From Cunninghamia lanceolata (lineage: Eukaryota; Streptophyta; Pinopsida; Cupressales; Cupressaceae), in NCBI GenBank assembly GCA_027924645.1, contig BSBN01000187.1, forward strand, positions 18,928,001-18,992,000: a stretch of DNA of 64,000 bases, in the 5' to 3' direction. The translations under genes and the position numbers were made by a program. Within the stretch, counting starts at the first letter, position 1. Each line of letters starts with the position of its first letter. Of the stretch, positions 22,949 to 34,776 are shown piece after piece. The notes beneath the pieces are model-generated. The model had not been told where the DNA came from. It made no database searches and was given only the letters and a program-made list of their open reading frames with translations.

Positions 22949-25690
22949 TCCACCCTGTTGTGATTGTAAATGCCTCTCGGCATAACTAGTCTAACCCCAT
23001 GTCTCCATGTGACTGATTAAGAATGAAAATATGTCATATGGCTGCATATATTTCCTTCCCTCTTTTTTTTTATAAATTAAGATAATTTATTTTTTGTTTT
23101 TTTATATAATAAAAAACTAGTATATTTATATTTTAAAATATATATCTAAAAGTATGTCGAGGATATATTTTATCTATAGTTTCTTTGATTTTCTCACTTT
23201 TTTTTTGTTTGCAATTTCTTTTTTGGTTTTTATTTTTTAAATTTTCTAATTTCTTTTTTGGTTCCATAGTTTTCGTGATTTTCTCCAGCTTTTCCTCCTT
23301 CCAAACAGTTTCCAATTTCTTTTTTGGTTTTTATTTTTAACTTTTTCCAATTTCTTTTTTAGTTTTTATTTTTTTATTTTTTCCAATTTCTTTTTTGGTT
23401 CCATTTAGTTTTTTCTCCTTTCTTTTTTGGTTTTTTTTCTTTGATTTTCTTAAGTTTTATTTTTTATTTCCTTTTTGGTATTTTAATTTTTTTTCTTATA
23501 AATAAGCAGAAAAATAAAATATCATGGGATCATTGGCTCCACAAATATCTCTTAAAAATTTGAATAGTGACTACTAGCCAAAATAAGCTAAGCAACATAC
23601 AGCCAAAATAAGTTAAGCACCAGCATGTGGACAAGCCCTAAGTACTTATTGAAGTATTAAGAAGAATATACATGGAATTGATGACCTTAAAATAAAAAAT
23701 AAATCATACTATTATATCATCAAATTTTTATAAGACATATGACTTTTACTATATTAGTTTTTTATTGAATAAAGTTATACAAAAACTTAGTAAAGTTAAT
23801 ATATAATATACTAGTATATTTATATTTTAAAAAATATATCTAAACTAGTATATTTATATTTTAAAAAATATATCTAAAATACGCTGAGGTATATTTTTTT
23901 TCATAGTTTCTTTGATTTTCTCTTCCAATTTGTTTTTTTGTTTTTATTTTTTAATTTTCCAATTTATTTTTTGGTTCCATAGTTTTCATGATTTTCTCCA
24001 ACTTTTTCTCCTTCCAACAGTTTCGAATTTCTTTTTTGCTTTTTATTTTTATTTTTTCCAATTTCTTTTTTGTTTTTTATTTTTATATTTTTTCCAATTT
24101 CTTTTTTGGTTCCATAGTTTTTGTGATTTAGCTTTTTCTCCTTCAACCCTTTTTAATTTCTTTTTTAGATTTTTTTCTTTGATTTTCTTAAGTTTTATTT
24201 TGTATTTCCTTTTTGGTATTTTAATTTTTTTTCTTATAAATTTAGGCAGAAAAAATGAGTGCTCTCATCCCCACCCCATTGTGACTATATTAGTATATTT
24301 ATATTTTAAAAAATATATCTAAAGTACGCCGAGGGATATCTCTTTTCCATAGTTTATTTGAAAAAGAAATTTAAAAAAATAAAAAGAAAAACCAAAAAAG
24401 AAATTGGAAAAAATAAAAACTAAAAACTAAAAAAGAAATTAGAAAAAATAAAAAATAAAAAACAAAAAAGAAATTGAAAATAAGAAAATCACAAAAACCA
24501 TCCAACCAAAAATAGAAATTGGAAAAAAAATAAAATAAAAACCCAAAAATAAATTGGAAAAAATAAAAACTAAAAATTAAAAAAGAAATTGGAAAAAATC
24601 GAAAAACTAAAAATTGAAAAAGAAATTAAAAAAAAAGAAAATCACAAAAACTATGGAACCAAAAAAGAAATTGGAACCAATGATCTTCAAATGAAAATAA
24701 GTTTCCTTTTTGGAATTTTAATTTTTTTTCTATAAATTTAGGCAAAAAAAATGAGTGCTCTCATCCCCACCCCGATGTGACTGTATAACGCCTCTCGGCG
24801 TAAATACGCCAAGTATATCTTTTTTCCATAGTTTATTTGATTTTCTCTTGCAATTTTTTTTTGGTTTTTATTTTTTAATTTTTCCAATTTCTTTTTTAGT
24901 TCCATAGTTTTCGTAATTTTCTCCAACTTTTTCTCATTCCAACAGTTTCCAATTTCTTTTTTGGTTTTTATTTTTATTTTTTCTAATTTCTTTTTTAGTT
25001 TTTTTATTTTTTCCAATTTTTTTTTGGTTCCATAGTTTTTGTGATTTAGCTTTTTCTCCTTCAACGATTTTTAATTTCTTTTTTAGTTTGTTTCTTTGAT
25101 TTTCTTAAGTTTTATTTTTTATTTTCTTTTTGGTATTTTTTTTTTTAATAAACTTAGGCAAAAAAAATGAGTGTTCTCATCCCCACCCCGTTTTGACTGT
25201 ATAGCACCTTTATTTCCTTTTTGGTATTTTAATTTTTTTCTTATAAATTTAGGCAGAAAAAAGGAGTGTATATTTATATTTTTACGCCGAGATGCGTTAT
25301 ATAGTCACATCGGGGTGGGAATGAGAGCACTCATTTTTCCTGCCCAAATTTATAAGAAAAAAAATTAAAATACCAAAAAGGAAATAAAAAATAAAACTTA
25401 AGAAAATCAAAGAAAAAAAAAAGAAATTAAAATCTGTTCAAGGAAAAAAAACTAAATCACAAAAATTATGGAACGAAAAAAGAAATTAGAAAAAATAAAA
25501 AATAAAAACCAAAAAAGAAATTGGAAACTGTTTGGAAGGAGAAAAAGCTGGAGAAAATCAAGAAAACTATGGAACCAAGAAAAATTAAAAAATTAAAACT
25601 AAAAAAGAAATTGCAAATGAAAAAAACTAGAAAATCATAGTTAAAAAAGATATCCCTCGGCGTACATTTAGATATATTTTTTTAAATATA
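22949..25690. repeat. Cluster of AT-rich repeats with ACGCCGAG ends
   Basis: Several copies, in both orientations, of a unit of roughly 400-450 bp. One end reads TACGCCGAGGGATATC (24,326; 25,665 inverted; diverged at 23,153 and 23,880). The body is T-rich, with TTTCTTTTTTGGTTTTTATT repeated several times and a CCATAGTTT motif. The other end reads GAGTGCTCTCATCCCCACCC then GTATAACGCCTCTCGGCGTA (24,750-24,805; also 24,255, 25,170, and inverted at 25,285-25,340). The outer flank CTAGTATATTTATATTTTAA recurs at 23,117, 23,808, 23,846 and 24,290, and inverted at 25,680. Copies in opposite orientation would fold back on each other. The ends look MITE-like but no target duplication was fixed. The Lys/Asn- or Phe-rich frames here come from the A/T tracts. 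Confidence 0.65.
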
Positions 25691-25829
25691 AATATACTAG
25701 TTAAAACTTATAAGATTCCAAGAATCTTTATTAAAATAAATAAATAAATTTAAATTATTTGTACCTTTTTGAAATTAGAATTATTATTTATATTTGTGCT
25801 GCAAAATTTAGTAATAAAATTAACATTAT

Positions 25830-26165
25830 TCGTGTGTTTTCAAAAAAATAGAAATAAGTGTTTTATTTGATAAATTAGAAATAAATCTTAGAAAAATAAA
25901 ACAAAAAGATAGAAACAAATTAAAAAAATAGAAAAAGACTCAAAACTAGAAAAAAGACAATAATTATTATTTTAGAAATAATTGTGTGCCAAAAATTACA
26001 TTATTCATGTGTTTTCGAAAAAATAGAAATAAGTGTTTTATTTGATAAATTAGAAATAAATCTTAGAAAAAGAAAACAAAAAGATAGAAACAAATTAAAA
26101 AAATAGAAAAAGACTCAAAACTAGAAAAAAGACAATTATTATTTTAGAAATAATTGTGTGGCAAA
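25830..26165. repeat. Tandem duplication of about 170 bp
   Basis: The stretch from AAATAGAAATAAGTGTTTTA through AATAATTGTGTG occurs at about 25,848-25,988 and again at about 26,019-26,160 with only small differences. A diverged partial third copy begins near 26,285. AT-rich, noncoding. Confidence 0.7.
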
Positions 26166-26364
26166 TTTATTTATTAAAATTACGTTTAATTATTAAATTT
26201 ATGCCATTTCAAAATTAGAATTATTATTTATAATTGTGTTGCAAAATTTAGTAATAAAATTAGTCATTAAATATGTGTTTCGAAAAATAGAAATATGTGT
26301 TTTATTTGATAAATTAGAAATAAATCTTGTAAATGAAATGTTTTATATCACTTAAATAATTAGA

Positions 26365-26525
26365 AGTTTCAAAAATAGAAAAAAATAATTATTGCTTAAG
26401 TCACTACATGATATGTTCCTTATTTGTAGCCAACTTGAGTTAGAAGTTTCAAAAATATTTTTTAAAAAATTATTGCTTAAGTCACTACATGATATGTTCC
26501 TTATTTGTAGCCAACTTGGGTTAGT
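26365..26525. repeat. Tandem duplication of about 80 bp
   Basis: TTATTGCTTAAGTCACTACA and the following GATATGTTCCTTATTTGTAG occur at about 26,390 and 26,471, each preceded by AGAAGTTTCAAAAAT. Noncoding. Confidence 0.75.
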
Positions 26526-27026
26526 TCCTTTAGCAACCCAATGTTTTATTATTTGTTTTAAAATTATAATCATGCTTATTAAATTTATGAAGTCATTAAA
26601 TTATAATTCTATGAAATTGATTAATTGTGTGAGGTGTTTTTTTTATTTTATTGATTTATTAATTGTGTGGTGTTTTTTTTCTTTTATTGATTTTTTTTTT
26701 TAAATAGTAAGTTTAAGTTTTATTTTAAGCATCTAATACTTTACCTAATAACTTCCACACTTAAGGCATAAATAATTTAGATAGAATAACATATATAGCC
26801 AAATTATGTAATGTAATATTTTTCTAAAGATCAAAAGAAGGTACATAATAATATATAATAATTAAAATTATATATAATATTATTAATAATAGTATATAAG
26901 CCTAATCCTAACTCAATCCTTCAACAAAACCTAATTCTAAACTAAGGATAGTGGACAAAAACAACCTTTAAGCAAAGAGGTCATCCTTATTTTTTGTTTA
27001 ACTATGCAATTTGATTATTTTACACT
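26526..27026. other. AT-rich intergenic DNA
   Basis: No gene or recognisable element. Alternating A/T runs and poly-T tracts. Confidence 0.5.
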
Positions 27027-29375
27027 TTAGGGTTAAAATTAAGGTTACAGTTAGAATTAGAATTATGGTTAGTATTAGGGATACACTTAGAGTTAGGGTT
27101 ATAGTTACATTTAGGGATAGGGTTAGAATTAGAATTATGGTTAGTATTAGGGATACAATTAGGGTTAAGGTTACAATTGCATTTAGGGCTAGGGTTAGAA
27201 TTATGATAGCAATAGAGTTCAGGTTAGAATTAGGGTTACAAATTATTACAATCAGGGTCTAGAAATAGGGTTCAAGTTAGGAGTAGGGTTAGAACTGTGA
27301 TTATAATTAGGGTTAGGGTCAAGGTTAAAATTAGGGTTAGTATTGGCCTAATTGTTAGGGTTAGGTTTACAGTTAGAATTAGGGTTAGTGTTTGAGTAAG
27401 AATTAGTGTTAGAATTATGGTTAGGGTTAAAATTAGGATTAGGGTTAGGGTTAGGATTATAATTAGGGTTGGGGTTTACATTAGGGTTAGAAAATTAGGC
27501 TTACGATTATAATTAGGGTTAATGTTAGAATTAGAGTTAGGGTTAGGCTTTCAATTAGGGTTAAGTTTAGTATTAAGGCTAGGGTTAGGGTTTCAATTAG
27601 GATCAAGCTTAGGGTTAAAATTGAGGTTAGGGTTAAAATTAGAATTAGGGTTACTAAATTAGAGTAAACATTAGAGTTACAATTAGGGTTAGGGTAAGGG
27701 CTAGAGTTAGGGTTACAATTAGAGTTACAACTAGAGTTAGGGTTAGGGTTAGGGTTATGATTATGATTAGGGTTAGGGTTAGGGTTATGATTATGATTAG
27801 GGTTATAATTAGGGCTAGGGTTGGAATTGTAGATAGAATTAGAGTTAGGATTAGGGTTAGAATTATAATTAGAGTTCGGGCTACAGTTTAAAGAAGGGTG
27901 ACAATTAGAATGAGAATTAGGATCAAAACTAGGGTTAGAGTTATAATAAGGGTTAGGGTTAGGGTCAGATTTAGGGTTACGATTAGAATTAAGGTTAAGG
28001 TTAGGGTTAGGGTTAGGGTTAGATTTGATTAGGGTTATAATTAGGGTTGGGGTTAGGGTTAGGGTTACTAAATTAGGGCAAGCATTAGAGTTATTGTTAC
28101 GGTTAGGGTTAAGGCTAGAGTTAGGGTTAGAATTCAGGTTAGGGTTAATGTTAAAATCATAGTTAGAATTAGGATTAAGGTAAGGGTTAGAATTAGGGTT
28201 ATTGTTAGATTTAAAATTAGGGTTATAATTAGGGTACAATCAAGGTTATGATTAGAATTAGGGGTACGGTTAGGGTTCGAGTTAGGATTAGGATTCCTAT
28301 TAGAATTAGAGTTAGAATTAAGGTGGGTTACTATTAGAACTAGGGTAAGAATTCAAGTTACAGTTAGGGTTAGGGTTCAAATTAGTGTTAGGATTAAGGT
28401 TGGGGTTTGGGTTAGGGTTATAATTAGGGTTACGACTATAATTACGGTTAATTAGGGTTATCATTAGGGCTACAATTAGAGCTATGGTTAGCATTAGTGT
28501 TAGGATTAAGGTTAGAGTTATGGTTACAATTATAATTATGATTTGAATTAGTGTTTGGATTAGGGTCTGAATTAGGGATAGAGTTAGTATTACAGTTAGG
28601 GAAAGAATTAGGGTTAGAATTATGATTAGAATTAGTATAGGATTAAGGTTAGAATTAGGGTTAGGGTTATAAATAGAATTAGGGTTACTAAATTAGGGTA
28701 AGCATTAGAGTTATTGTTACGATTAGGGTTAGGGCTAGAGTTAGGGTTAGAATTTAGGTTAGGGTTAATGTTAAAATCATAGTTAGAATTAGGATTAAGG
28801 TAAGTGTTAGAATTAGGGTTATTGTTAGATTTAAAATTAGGGTTATAGTTAGGGTACAATCAGGGTTATGATTAGAATTAGGGTTATGATTAGGGTTAGA
28901 GTTAGGATTAGGGTTCCTATTAGAATTAGAGTTAGAATTAAGGTGGGTTACTATTAGAACTAGGGTAAGAATTTGAGTTACAATTAGGGTTAGGGTTCAA
29001 ATTAGTGTTAGGATTAGGGTTAGGGTTAGGATTATAATTAGGGTTGGGGTTTGGGTTAGGGTTATAATTAGGGTTACGACTGTAATTAGGGTTAATTAAG
29101 GTTATCATTAGGGTTACAATTAGAGCTATGGTTAGCATTAGTGTTAGACTTAAGGTTAGGGTTATGGTTACAATTATAATTATGATTTTAATTAGTGTTT
29201 GGATTAGGGTTGGAATTAGGGATAGGGTTAGTATTACAGTTAGGGAAAGAATTAGGGTTAGAATTATGATTAGAATTAGTATAGGATTAAGGTTAGAATT
29301 AGGGTTGGGGTTAGAATTAGAATTAAGGTTGGGGTTAGGGTTAGGGTTAAAATAATAAAGTCATGGTTAGGGTTA
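27027..29375 (+). repeat. Degenerate telomere-like TTAGGG array
   Basis: About 2.35 kb built from hexamers of the TTAGGG type and close variants (TTAGAA, TTACAA, TTAAGG, TTATAA, TTAGAG), G-rich strand on plus. Exact TTAGGG runs of two to four units occur throughout (for example near 27,440, 27,740, 28,000, 29,330). The usual plant telomere unit TTTAGGG is rare. Open frames here (Asn/Pro-rich on minus, Arg/Val/Ile-rich on plus) are simple translations of the repeat and are not genes. Best described as an interstitial telomere-like satellite; no chromosome end is implied. Confidence 0.85.
28066..29315 (+). repeat. Higher-order duplication in the telomere-like array
   Basis: A block of about 620-630 bp is present twice in tandem. 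ACTAAATTAGGG followed by AAGCATTAGAGTTATTGTTA begins at about 28,068 and 28,689; GGGTTACGACT begins at about 28,427 and 29,070; GGAAAGAATTAGGG follows in both. The variant hexamers occur in the same order in both blocks, so the array grew by copying long blocks as well as by slippage. A more diverged earlier block starts near 27,650. Confidence 0.8.
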
Positions 29376-30125
29376 GGGTTAGTGATATATTAGAGATATT
29401 GTAATCATAATTCTATTTCTAACCCTAATTCTATATCTAACTCTTATTCTAGCATTAATCACACTTACCATTGATTTATAAGCCTAATGTTATATCCAAC
29501 CCTATTTATAAACCTAATCCTAACCCAATCCCTAAACAAAATCCTAATTCTATATGTAATCTTCATTCGAACCCTAACTCTAACTCTAATTATGACAATT
29601 GTTAACATTACACTTAGCATATATTTCTATGGACATAACCATAACCCTAGTTAGATTGAAACCATAACCCTAATATTATAATATGGGTTAGATATATAAT
29701 TATAATTAAATATTATATATTATATAATTAATATAATATAGGTATGGTTAGGGTTAGGGTTAGCGATATATTAGAGATATTGTAATCATAATTCTATTTC
29801 TAACCCTAATTCTATATCTAACTCTTATTCTAACATTAATCACATGTACCATTGATTTATAAGCCTAATGTTATATCCAAACCTATTTATAAGCCTAATC
29901 CTAACACAATTCCTAAACAAAATCCTAATTCTAAATGTAATCTTCATTCGAACCCTAACTCTAACTCTAATTATGACAATTGCTAACATTACACTTAGCA
30001 TATATTTCTATGGACATAACCAAAACCCTAATTAGATTAAAACCATAACCCTAATATTATAATATGGGTTAGATATATAATTAGAATTATATATTATATT
30101 ATATAATTAATATAATATATGTATA
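29376..30125. repeat. Duplicated 375-bp unit with opposite-strand telomere-like motifs
   Basis: A unit running from GGTTAGGGTTAGGGTTAG through GATATATTAGAGATATTG to an AT-rich TATAATTAATATAATATA tail occurs at about 29,367-29,742 and again at about 29,743-30,120 with few differences. Inside it the telomere-like hexamers switch to the complementary strand (CTAACCCTAATTC), so G-rich and C-rich stretches face each other. Noncoding. Confidence 0.8.
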
Positions 30126-31315
30126 TTATATATCTTTCATATAATATAATATAATTATAATTATTATATCTAATCTATATTATAATATTATATTATATAA
30201 TTATAATAATTCTTATAATTATTTAATATAGTTAGAATTAGGCTTCCACTGCGGATGCTACTAGCATACTTATATTTAAATGTAGTGCCCCTCACCTTGT
30301 CATCTGTCAAATTGATGATTGCTTAGTAGGATTCGACTTTATGATAGTATCTTGGATCATTCGATGATGGATTCTTTGTTATCTTAATAGTTGTTGATGT
30401 TGAATTCTGTTATTTTATACCTTACAACTTGATAAATGCTTTGATGTTATTTGCTACATTTGATTGTGAGATAATTGTTTGCTCTATGTTGTTGATTAGA
30501 AATCAGAAATCTTGGTCAATATAGTTATTTGTTTGTACATGAACGTGAATGGAACAGTGTTGTATTACTCGCACTCGAGTACCCTACTCCACTACGATTT
30601 CTATTCACAAAATGACTGCATCTGGATATATATCTTGTTATGTTTAACCGTTCCTTTGCTGCAGGATGCAGGTACTAGGCACCGACTCCACCTGATTTAC
30701 CAAGTCTGAGCATGCCTTCGCCAATGGAACAGTTGTTTGGAGTTAACATGAGGTCCCCTGTCATTGTTGTCTAGTCGTCAATTTACCCTGTGGTCATTAT
30801 TTGTCATTTCATCATAACTTGCAAGCAGGTAACGTTACACCCTGATGTCTAACTAGGTCAGAGGGTGTTTTTGTGTGTAAGGAAGGATTGTGCATTAAAT
30901 AGAATTATTTTATGGAGATTATGAGGTTGATAATTAAACATATTAATTAATGTCGATAATTGTAATAATTGCGGTAAATAAATTATGGGTTGCGGGAAAA
31001 TAAAGCTAGGAACTACCCCGTTCGATACAGATTTGGTCAGATGGACATCGCAGCCAGATTTGGGGAGGAGCTCATGAGTTGAAGGTTTACGAAGGTGAAG
31101 AATAGTAAGTAACTAAAATCCACTCTTTTTCCATTTTAATATGGGTGTGTGGTGAATACTTTGCATTTATTATTGCGCATGAGAAGTTGTTCCTTCAAGA
31201 TACCCTATCATCAACCTTCACCAACCTGTTTTGTGTGCATATTGCAAGCAATGCATTTCTTGAAATGGCCTCTCGTGGTGGTATTTCGTCAGCCAACGCA
31301 CATGTCTGGTTTCAG
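30126..31315. other. AT-rich DNA, no gene recognised
   Basis: Begins with alternating TA-rich sequence (30,126-30,235), then mixed-composition DNA without a family-like frame. Two overlapping 75- and 89-codon frames from 31,145 lack any recognised motif and overlap the antisense PPR relic, so they are not called. Confidence 0.45.
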
Positions 31316-31319
31316 CGTC

Positions 31320-32350
31320 CATTTCCCCATACATGTCTACGAAGGCAGTTACAATCACCACATCTATCATAACTCATCTATCCTTTATGCTGAGACCAAT
31401 GTCCATAACCAGTTCTAGAGCTCTTCTTTTATAAGCAGCCATATTGCTGGCAAAGATGGAGGCACCTAGTACACCAAATGGTAATTGTTTGAAAGCTTTA
31501 GCACCTTTCCCAACAAAATCTTGTTTGTGTAACCTACAGGCATTATGCTTCATGATCCCTAATTTTAAAATATCTGATCAAAATCCTCTTTCCTTCATTG
31601 GTTGAGAAATGCCCATATCCAGACTCCCATTTGGCTCTGGAACGGTCGTGGCATTTCGCTCTAGCCGGCAAATTACATTTGCTTAAATGTCTCCTTTTAA
31701 AAATCCCTTTTTAATTAGCGCATCAGTGTGTATCTTGCATCTCATTACATTTCATGAGATGACATCTCTAGAAGGGCAATCTTGCAGCCCACGTTTTTGA
31801 CGGTCAAGCATTTGCTTCCACCATCCCAGCGCTGCACCCAATATATAATCATAGATCAATTTTTTTAAGCTTACCTAAAATTCTGTGTTACTCTTCAAGT
31901 AGCGGCCAAAGCAAACAACCCAGACAGGTTTATCAATTCGCTAGCTTTGAGGTTTATTTTAATTGTATCCACTTGTTTATGTCCTGCAATCGTTCCATCC
32001 CAAGTGACAGCGGTTTTAGATGGGCACACAAGCTGGAATGGTTTCTTCATGCAGTCCACACCTTTTTATCTAGTTCAACGAACTTCAAACCAGACCACAC
32101 AACCAGCATAGGCTTAACAGGTACCTCCATGATGGAGTTTAAGCGCTTCCTCTAGAAGGCCAGCGCGACCGAGTTGGCCAATCCCGCACACACAACGAAC
32201 AGCTGTTTGTTCCTGCAATCTCTTCCCTCTTCTGCCATTAAACATCCACATTAAGCAATAAACAACAACTCTGTATTGCAACCATTATACATTTTTGGTG
32301 CAGTCGGCCTGATTGAAAACATCTATTTTATCCTGCAATCATTACTTTTC
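31320..32350 (-). pseudogene. Decayed PPR gene relic
   Basis: The minus strand gives scattered pentatricopeptide-repeat phrases across frames: DVVIVTAFVDMYG and LVMDIGLSIKDR (about 31,320-31,415), AFKQLPFGV (near 31,480), ETFKQM-FAG (about 31,670-31,695), and the DNA equivalent of RDVISWNAM at 31,748-31,769 (plus strand CATTTCATGAGATGACATCT). Phrases matching CCTGCAATCATT recur at about 31,983, 32,212 and 32,331. The same phrases, nearly base for base, occur in the PPR blocks inside the CACTA element at 53.5-56.3 kb. Many stops and indels; no product possible. Confidence 0.6.
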
Positions 32351-33265
32351 TTAGACGGCATGATGTTGGGACAATTTTCCCAGCTGTTGGGCTCAAGCTG
32401 TTATAGGGTTACACATTAGGACGCCTTGTCAAATCTCTGAAACCTTAGCAGCGAATCCATTGGATGTATTCCTTGAACCGCATATGGGTGTAACTGCTAG
32501 CAAACACCATCAAATCTTTTGAAACCCATCGATTGTTTGTACATTGGCTTATCGCTCTGGTACTATTCTGAACTTAGTGTCTGTTCCTAGCAGCGTATTC
32601 TTGAACTTTCCTACGGGTGCAAGTGCTATTCGCACGCCTTTCACATCGGTAAATTTCCTAAAATTGTTGATCTAATCTGAATATGCTTTGTATGTGAACA
32701 TTATAGTGCTAACAAAATTGTCTCTCGCTGCAAACCAGGCTCTTATATATGAGCATCATAGTGTCTAAAAATTTCTCACACCATAAAAAGCATTCATGTT
32801 GAAAAGTTTTCTAAACTTGTTAGCCGTTGCTACCGGTGCATTCCTTGAAAATGAATTCATGCTTTAAAACAATTTTGAAACTCCTCGGCTGTTCCGTCAA
32901 TGTATTCCTTGAGCCTCGTATGGGTGCATGTGCTAGTTTATAAGTTGAAGAGAGTTCGCAAATGTGTAAGGTGATTGAGATAATCTGGCAGTTTTTATTT
33001 GTTTATAGGCCTTTGATTTATCAGTTTTAAATTTAAACTAGTAACCATTTTTGTAAAAATGTCCTATGGTTGCAATTAACGGTGTGGTGAGAGATTTGTC
33101 ACAGGTGTTTCCGATACTAGTTGTCTAATGATATTGGTACTCCCGCAAATCTTCTTTAGCTAATAAAATTCCCAAAACTACTTCAGAGAATTATTACACT
33201 TGATACAAAAATTATGTAGCAATATTAAATGCTGAATGGAATTATTCGCTATCCAATGATCCAAA
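32351..33265. other. Intergenic DNA with short dispersed repeats
   Basis: No gene. The phrase TTCCTTGA followed by TATGGGTG and CTGCTAG or GTGCTAG recurs at about 32,470, 32,592 (diverged), and 32,908, suggesting an old dispersed or tandem repeat. Confidence 0.4.
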
Positions 33266-33269
33266 ATAT

Positions 33270-33383
33270 ATATTACTATTATTATTATCATTACTATTAT
33301 AATTATAATTATTATTATTATCATTATTGTTATTATTATGATAATAATAATTATTATTATTATTAATATTATTATTATTAATC
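33270..33383. repeat. ATT trinucleotide microsatellite
   Basis: About 110 bp of imperfect TTA/ATT repeats. The minus-strand poly-Ile and poly-Asn frames across it are artefacts. Confidence 0.9.
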
Positions 33384-34737
33384 CAAAACGGGAAGATGAT
33401 GGCCAAATACCCAATTTTATAATAATATTGCAATTCTATTGTAGGAACGATTAAATATTTTGGTAGGATAATTTGTTGTACATAAACTTTTTGTGTCTTA
33501 TCATCATTTTAAGACAAATGTGAGTTAAATACTGTAATTAAGTTGAGTAATTCATTTAGGTGAAACCGTTGAAATTTAATTGGTCAAACCATTCGATTTG
33601 TCTATAGTTGAGAGGAATAAAATAAAGAAAACAAGATTAGATATCTGGATTCTATAGTATTAATAAAGTAATTAGAGTTGTTTCTTTTTACTTTTAAGTT
33701 AAATATGTTATTAGGAAATTTAGAGTTTTCATATGCTTACAAAATAAATAGGATCCCGCAACTTTGTTGTTTAGGGTTGAATTTAAACTACATTGTAACT
33801 ATTTAATTAACTTGTTTTAAAATAAAATAAAATCAAGTAGTGGTTTACATTTATATTTTTAGAATTTAATTAAATAGTTGTTTTAATAAATATTTACATG
33901 TAGTTATTTTAATGTTAATACACTAGTTTTCTTTACAGATTAAATTTAGAATGATATTAATTTTAGGGTTGGGATTTAAAATTACAAAGTAAATATTTAC
34001 CCAATCTATATTATTTTCTAGTGTTTGTTTCCTCGTATTTTATTTAAATCTAAAATAATATTAAGGAGGCCTCAACTGATAATCAAAGTCTATGCTTTGG
34101 AAATTAATTATTCTTTATAATAAGAAGAAGTATATTTATTTTGGGTTATATCTTTTAGAATCTAATTAAATGTAGATTTAGTGAATAATCTTATTTAGAT
34201 ATTTAAAAGTAATTTGTTGATTTATTCTAAATTAAAAATGAATTGTAAGTTATGTTTAAATATGATATATTCAATTAGTGTGTAAAATAAACATAAATAT
34301 AACAAGGTTATGAGACTTGATTTACAAAAGTGTATTAAATATGTCATCATGGTCCATATGTTATTGCATTTACCTGAGTGGTTAGTTCCAGAGGCATAGG
34401 AAGGTTATGTCTTTACATCATGCATTGGGTTGGTAAGTGTGTCGAGATAACGAAGTTATAAAAGTATGTTGCCTCTTATGTATGAGATGTTGGTAAGTGG
34501 TAATGTGAATTGATGAATATTCAGAGTTGTGAGTGCATTATGAAGAGGTAATAATCCCCTTTGTGGAAGTAGTGATTGTTTGTTTAATTGTATTTATCTT
34601 GTATTGAGTTTTGTGTTATATTGTGAAATGGGGAGATATTGAGTATTATAATGGAGTGATGTTTATGTATTGTTATGGACAATATTTTGTGAGCTGTCCC
34701 TATGATTAAGTTGACACGCAAGATGGTTAATGCCTTG
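33384..34737. other. AT-rich DNA, no gene recognised
   Basis: No coding frame, RNA gene or element boundary seen. Strongly AT-rich, with short oligo-A and oligo-T runs. Confidence 0.5.
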
Positions 34738-34738
34738 C

Positions 34739-34770
<32 letters not shown>

Positions 34771-34776
34771 TATATG
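34738..34776. repeat. ATT/AT microsatellite
   Basis: ATT repeats running into a perfect AT dinucleotide tract. Confidence 0.9.

Noticed and set aside
23133..25368. Lys/Asn/Glu-rich and Phe-rich frames in both directions
   Set aside because: Products of A- and T-tracts in the ACGCCGAG repeat family; adjacent copies show frame-breaking indels.
27487..29138. Long Asn/Pro-rich minus-strand frames (up to 250 codons)
   Set aside because: They are direct translations of TTAGGG-type hexamers; no start context, no family, and composition follows the repeat.
33178..33433. Poly-Ile and poly-Asn frames
   Set aside because: They lie across the ATT microsatellite and have no coding character outside it.
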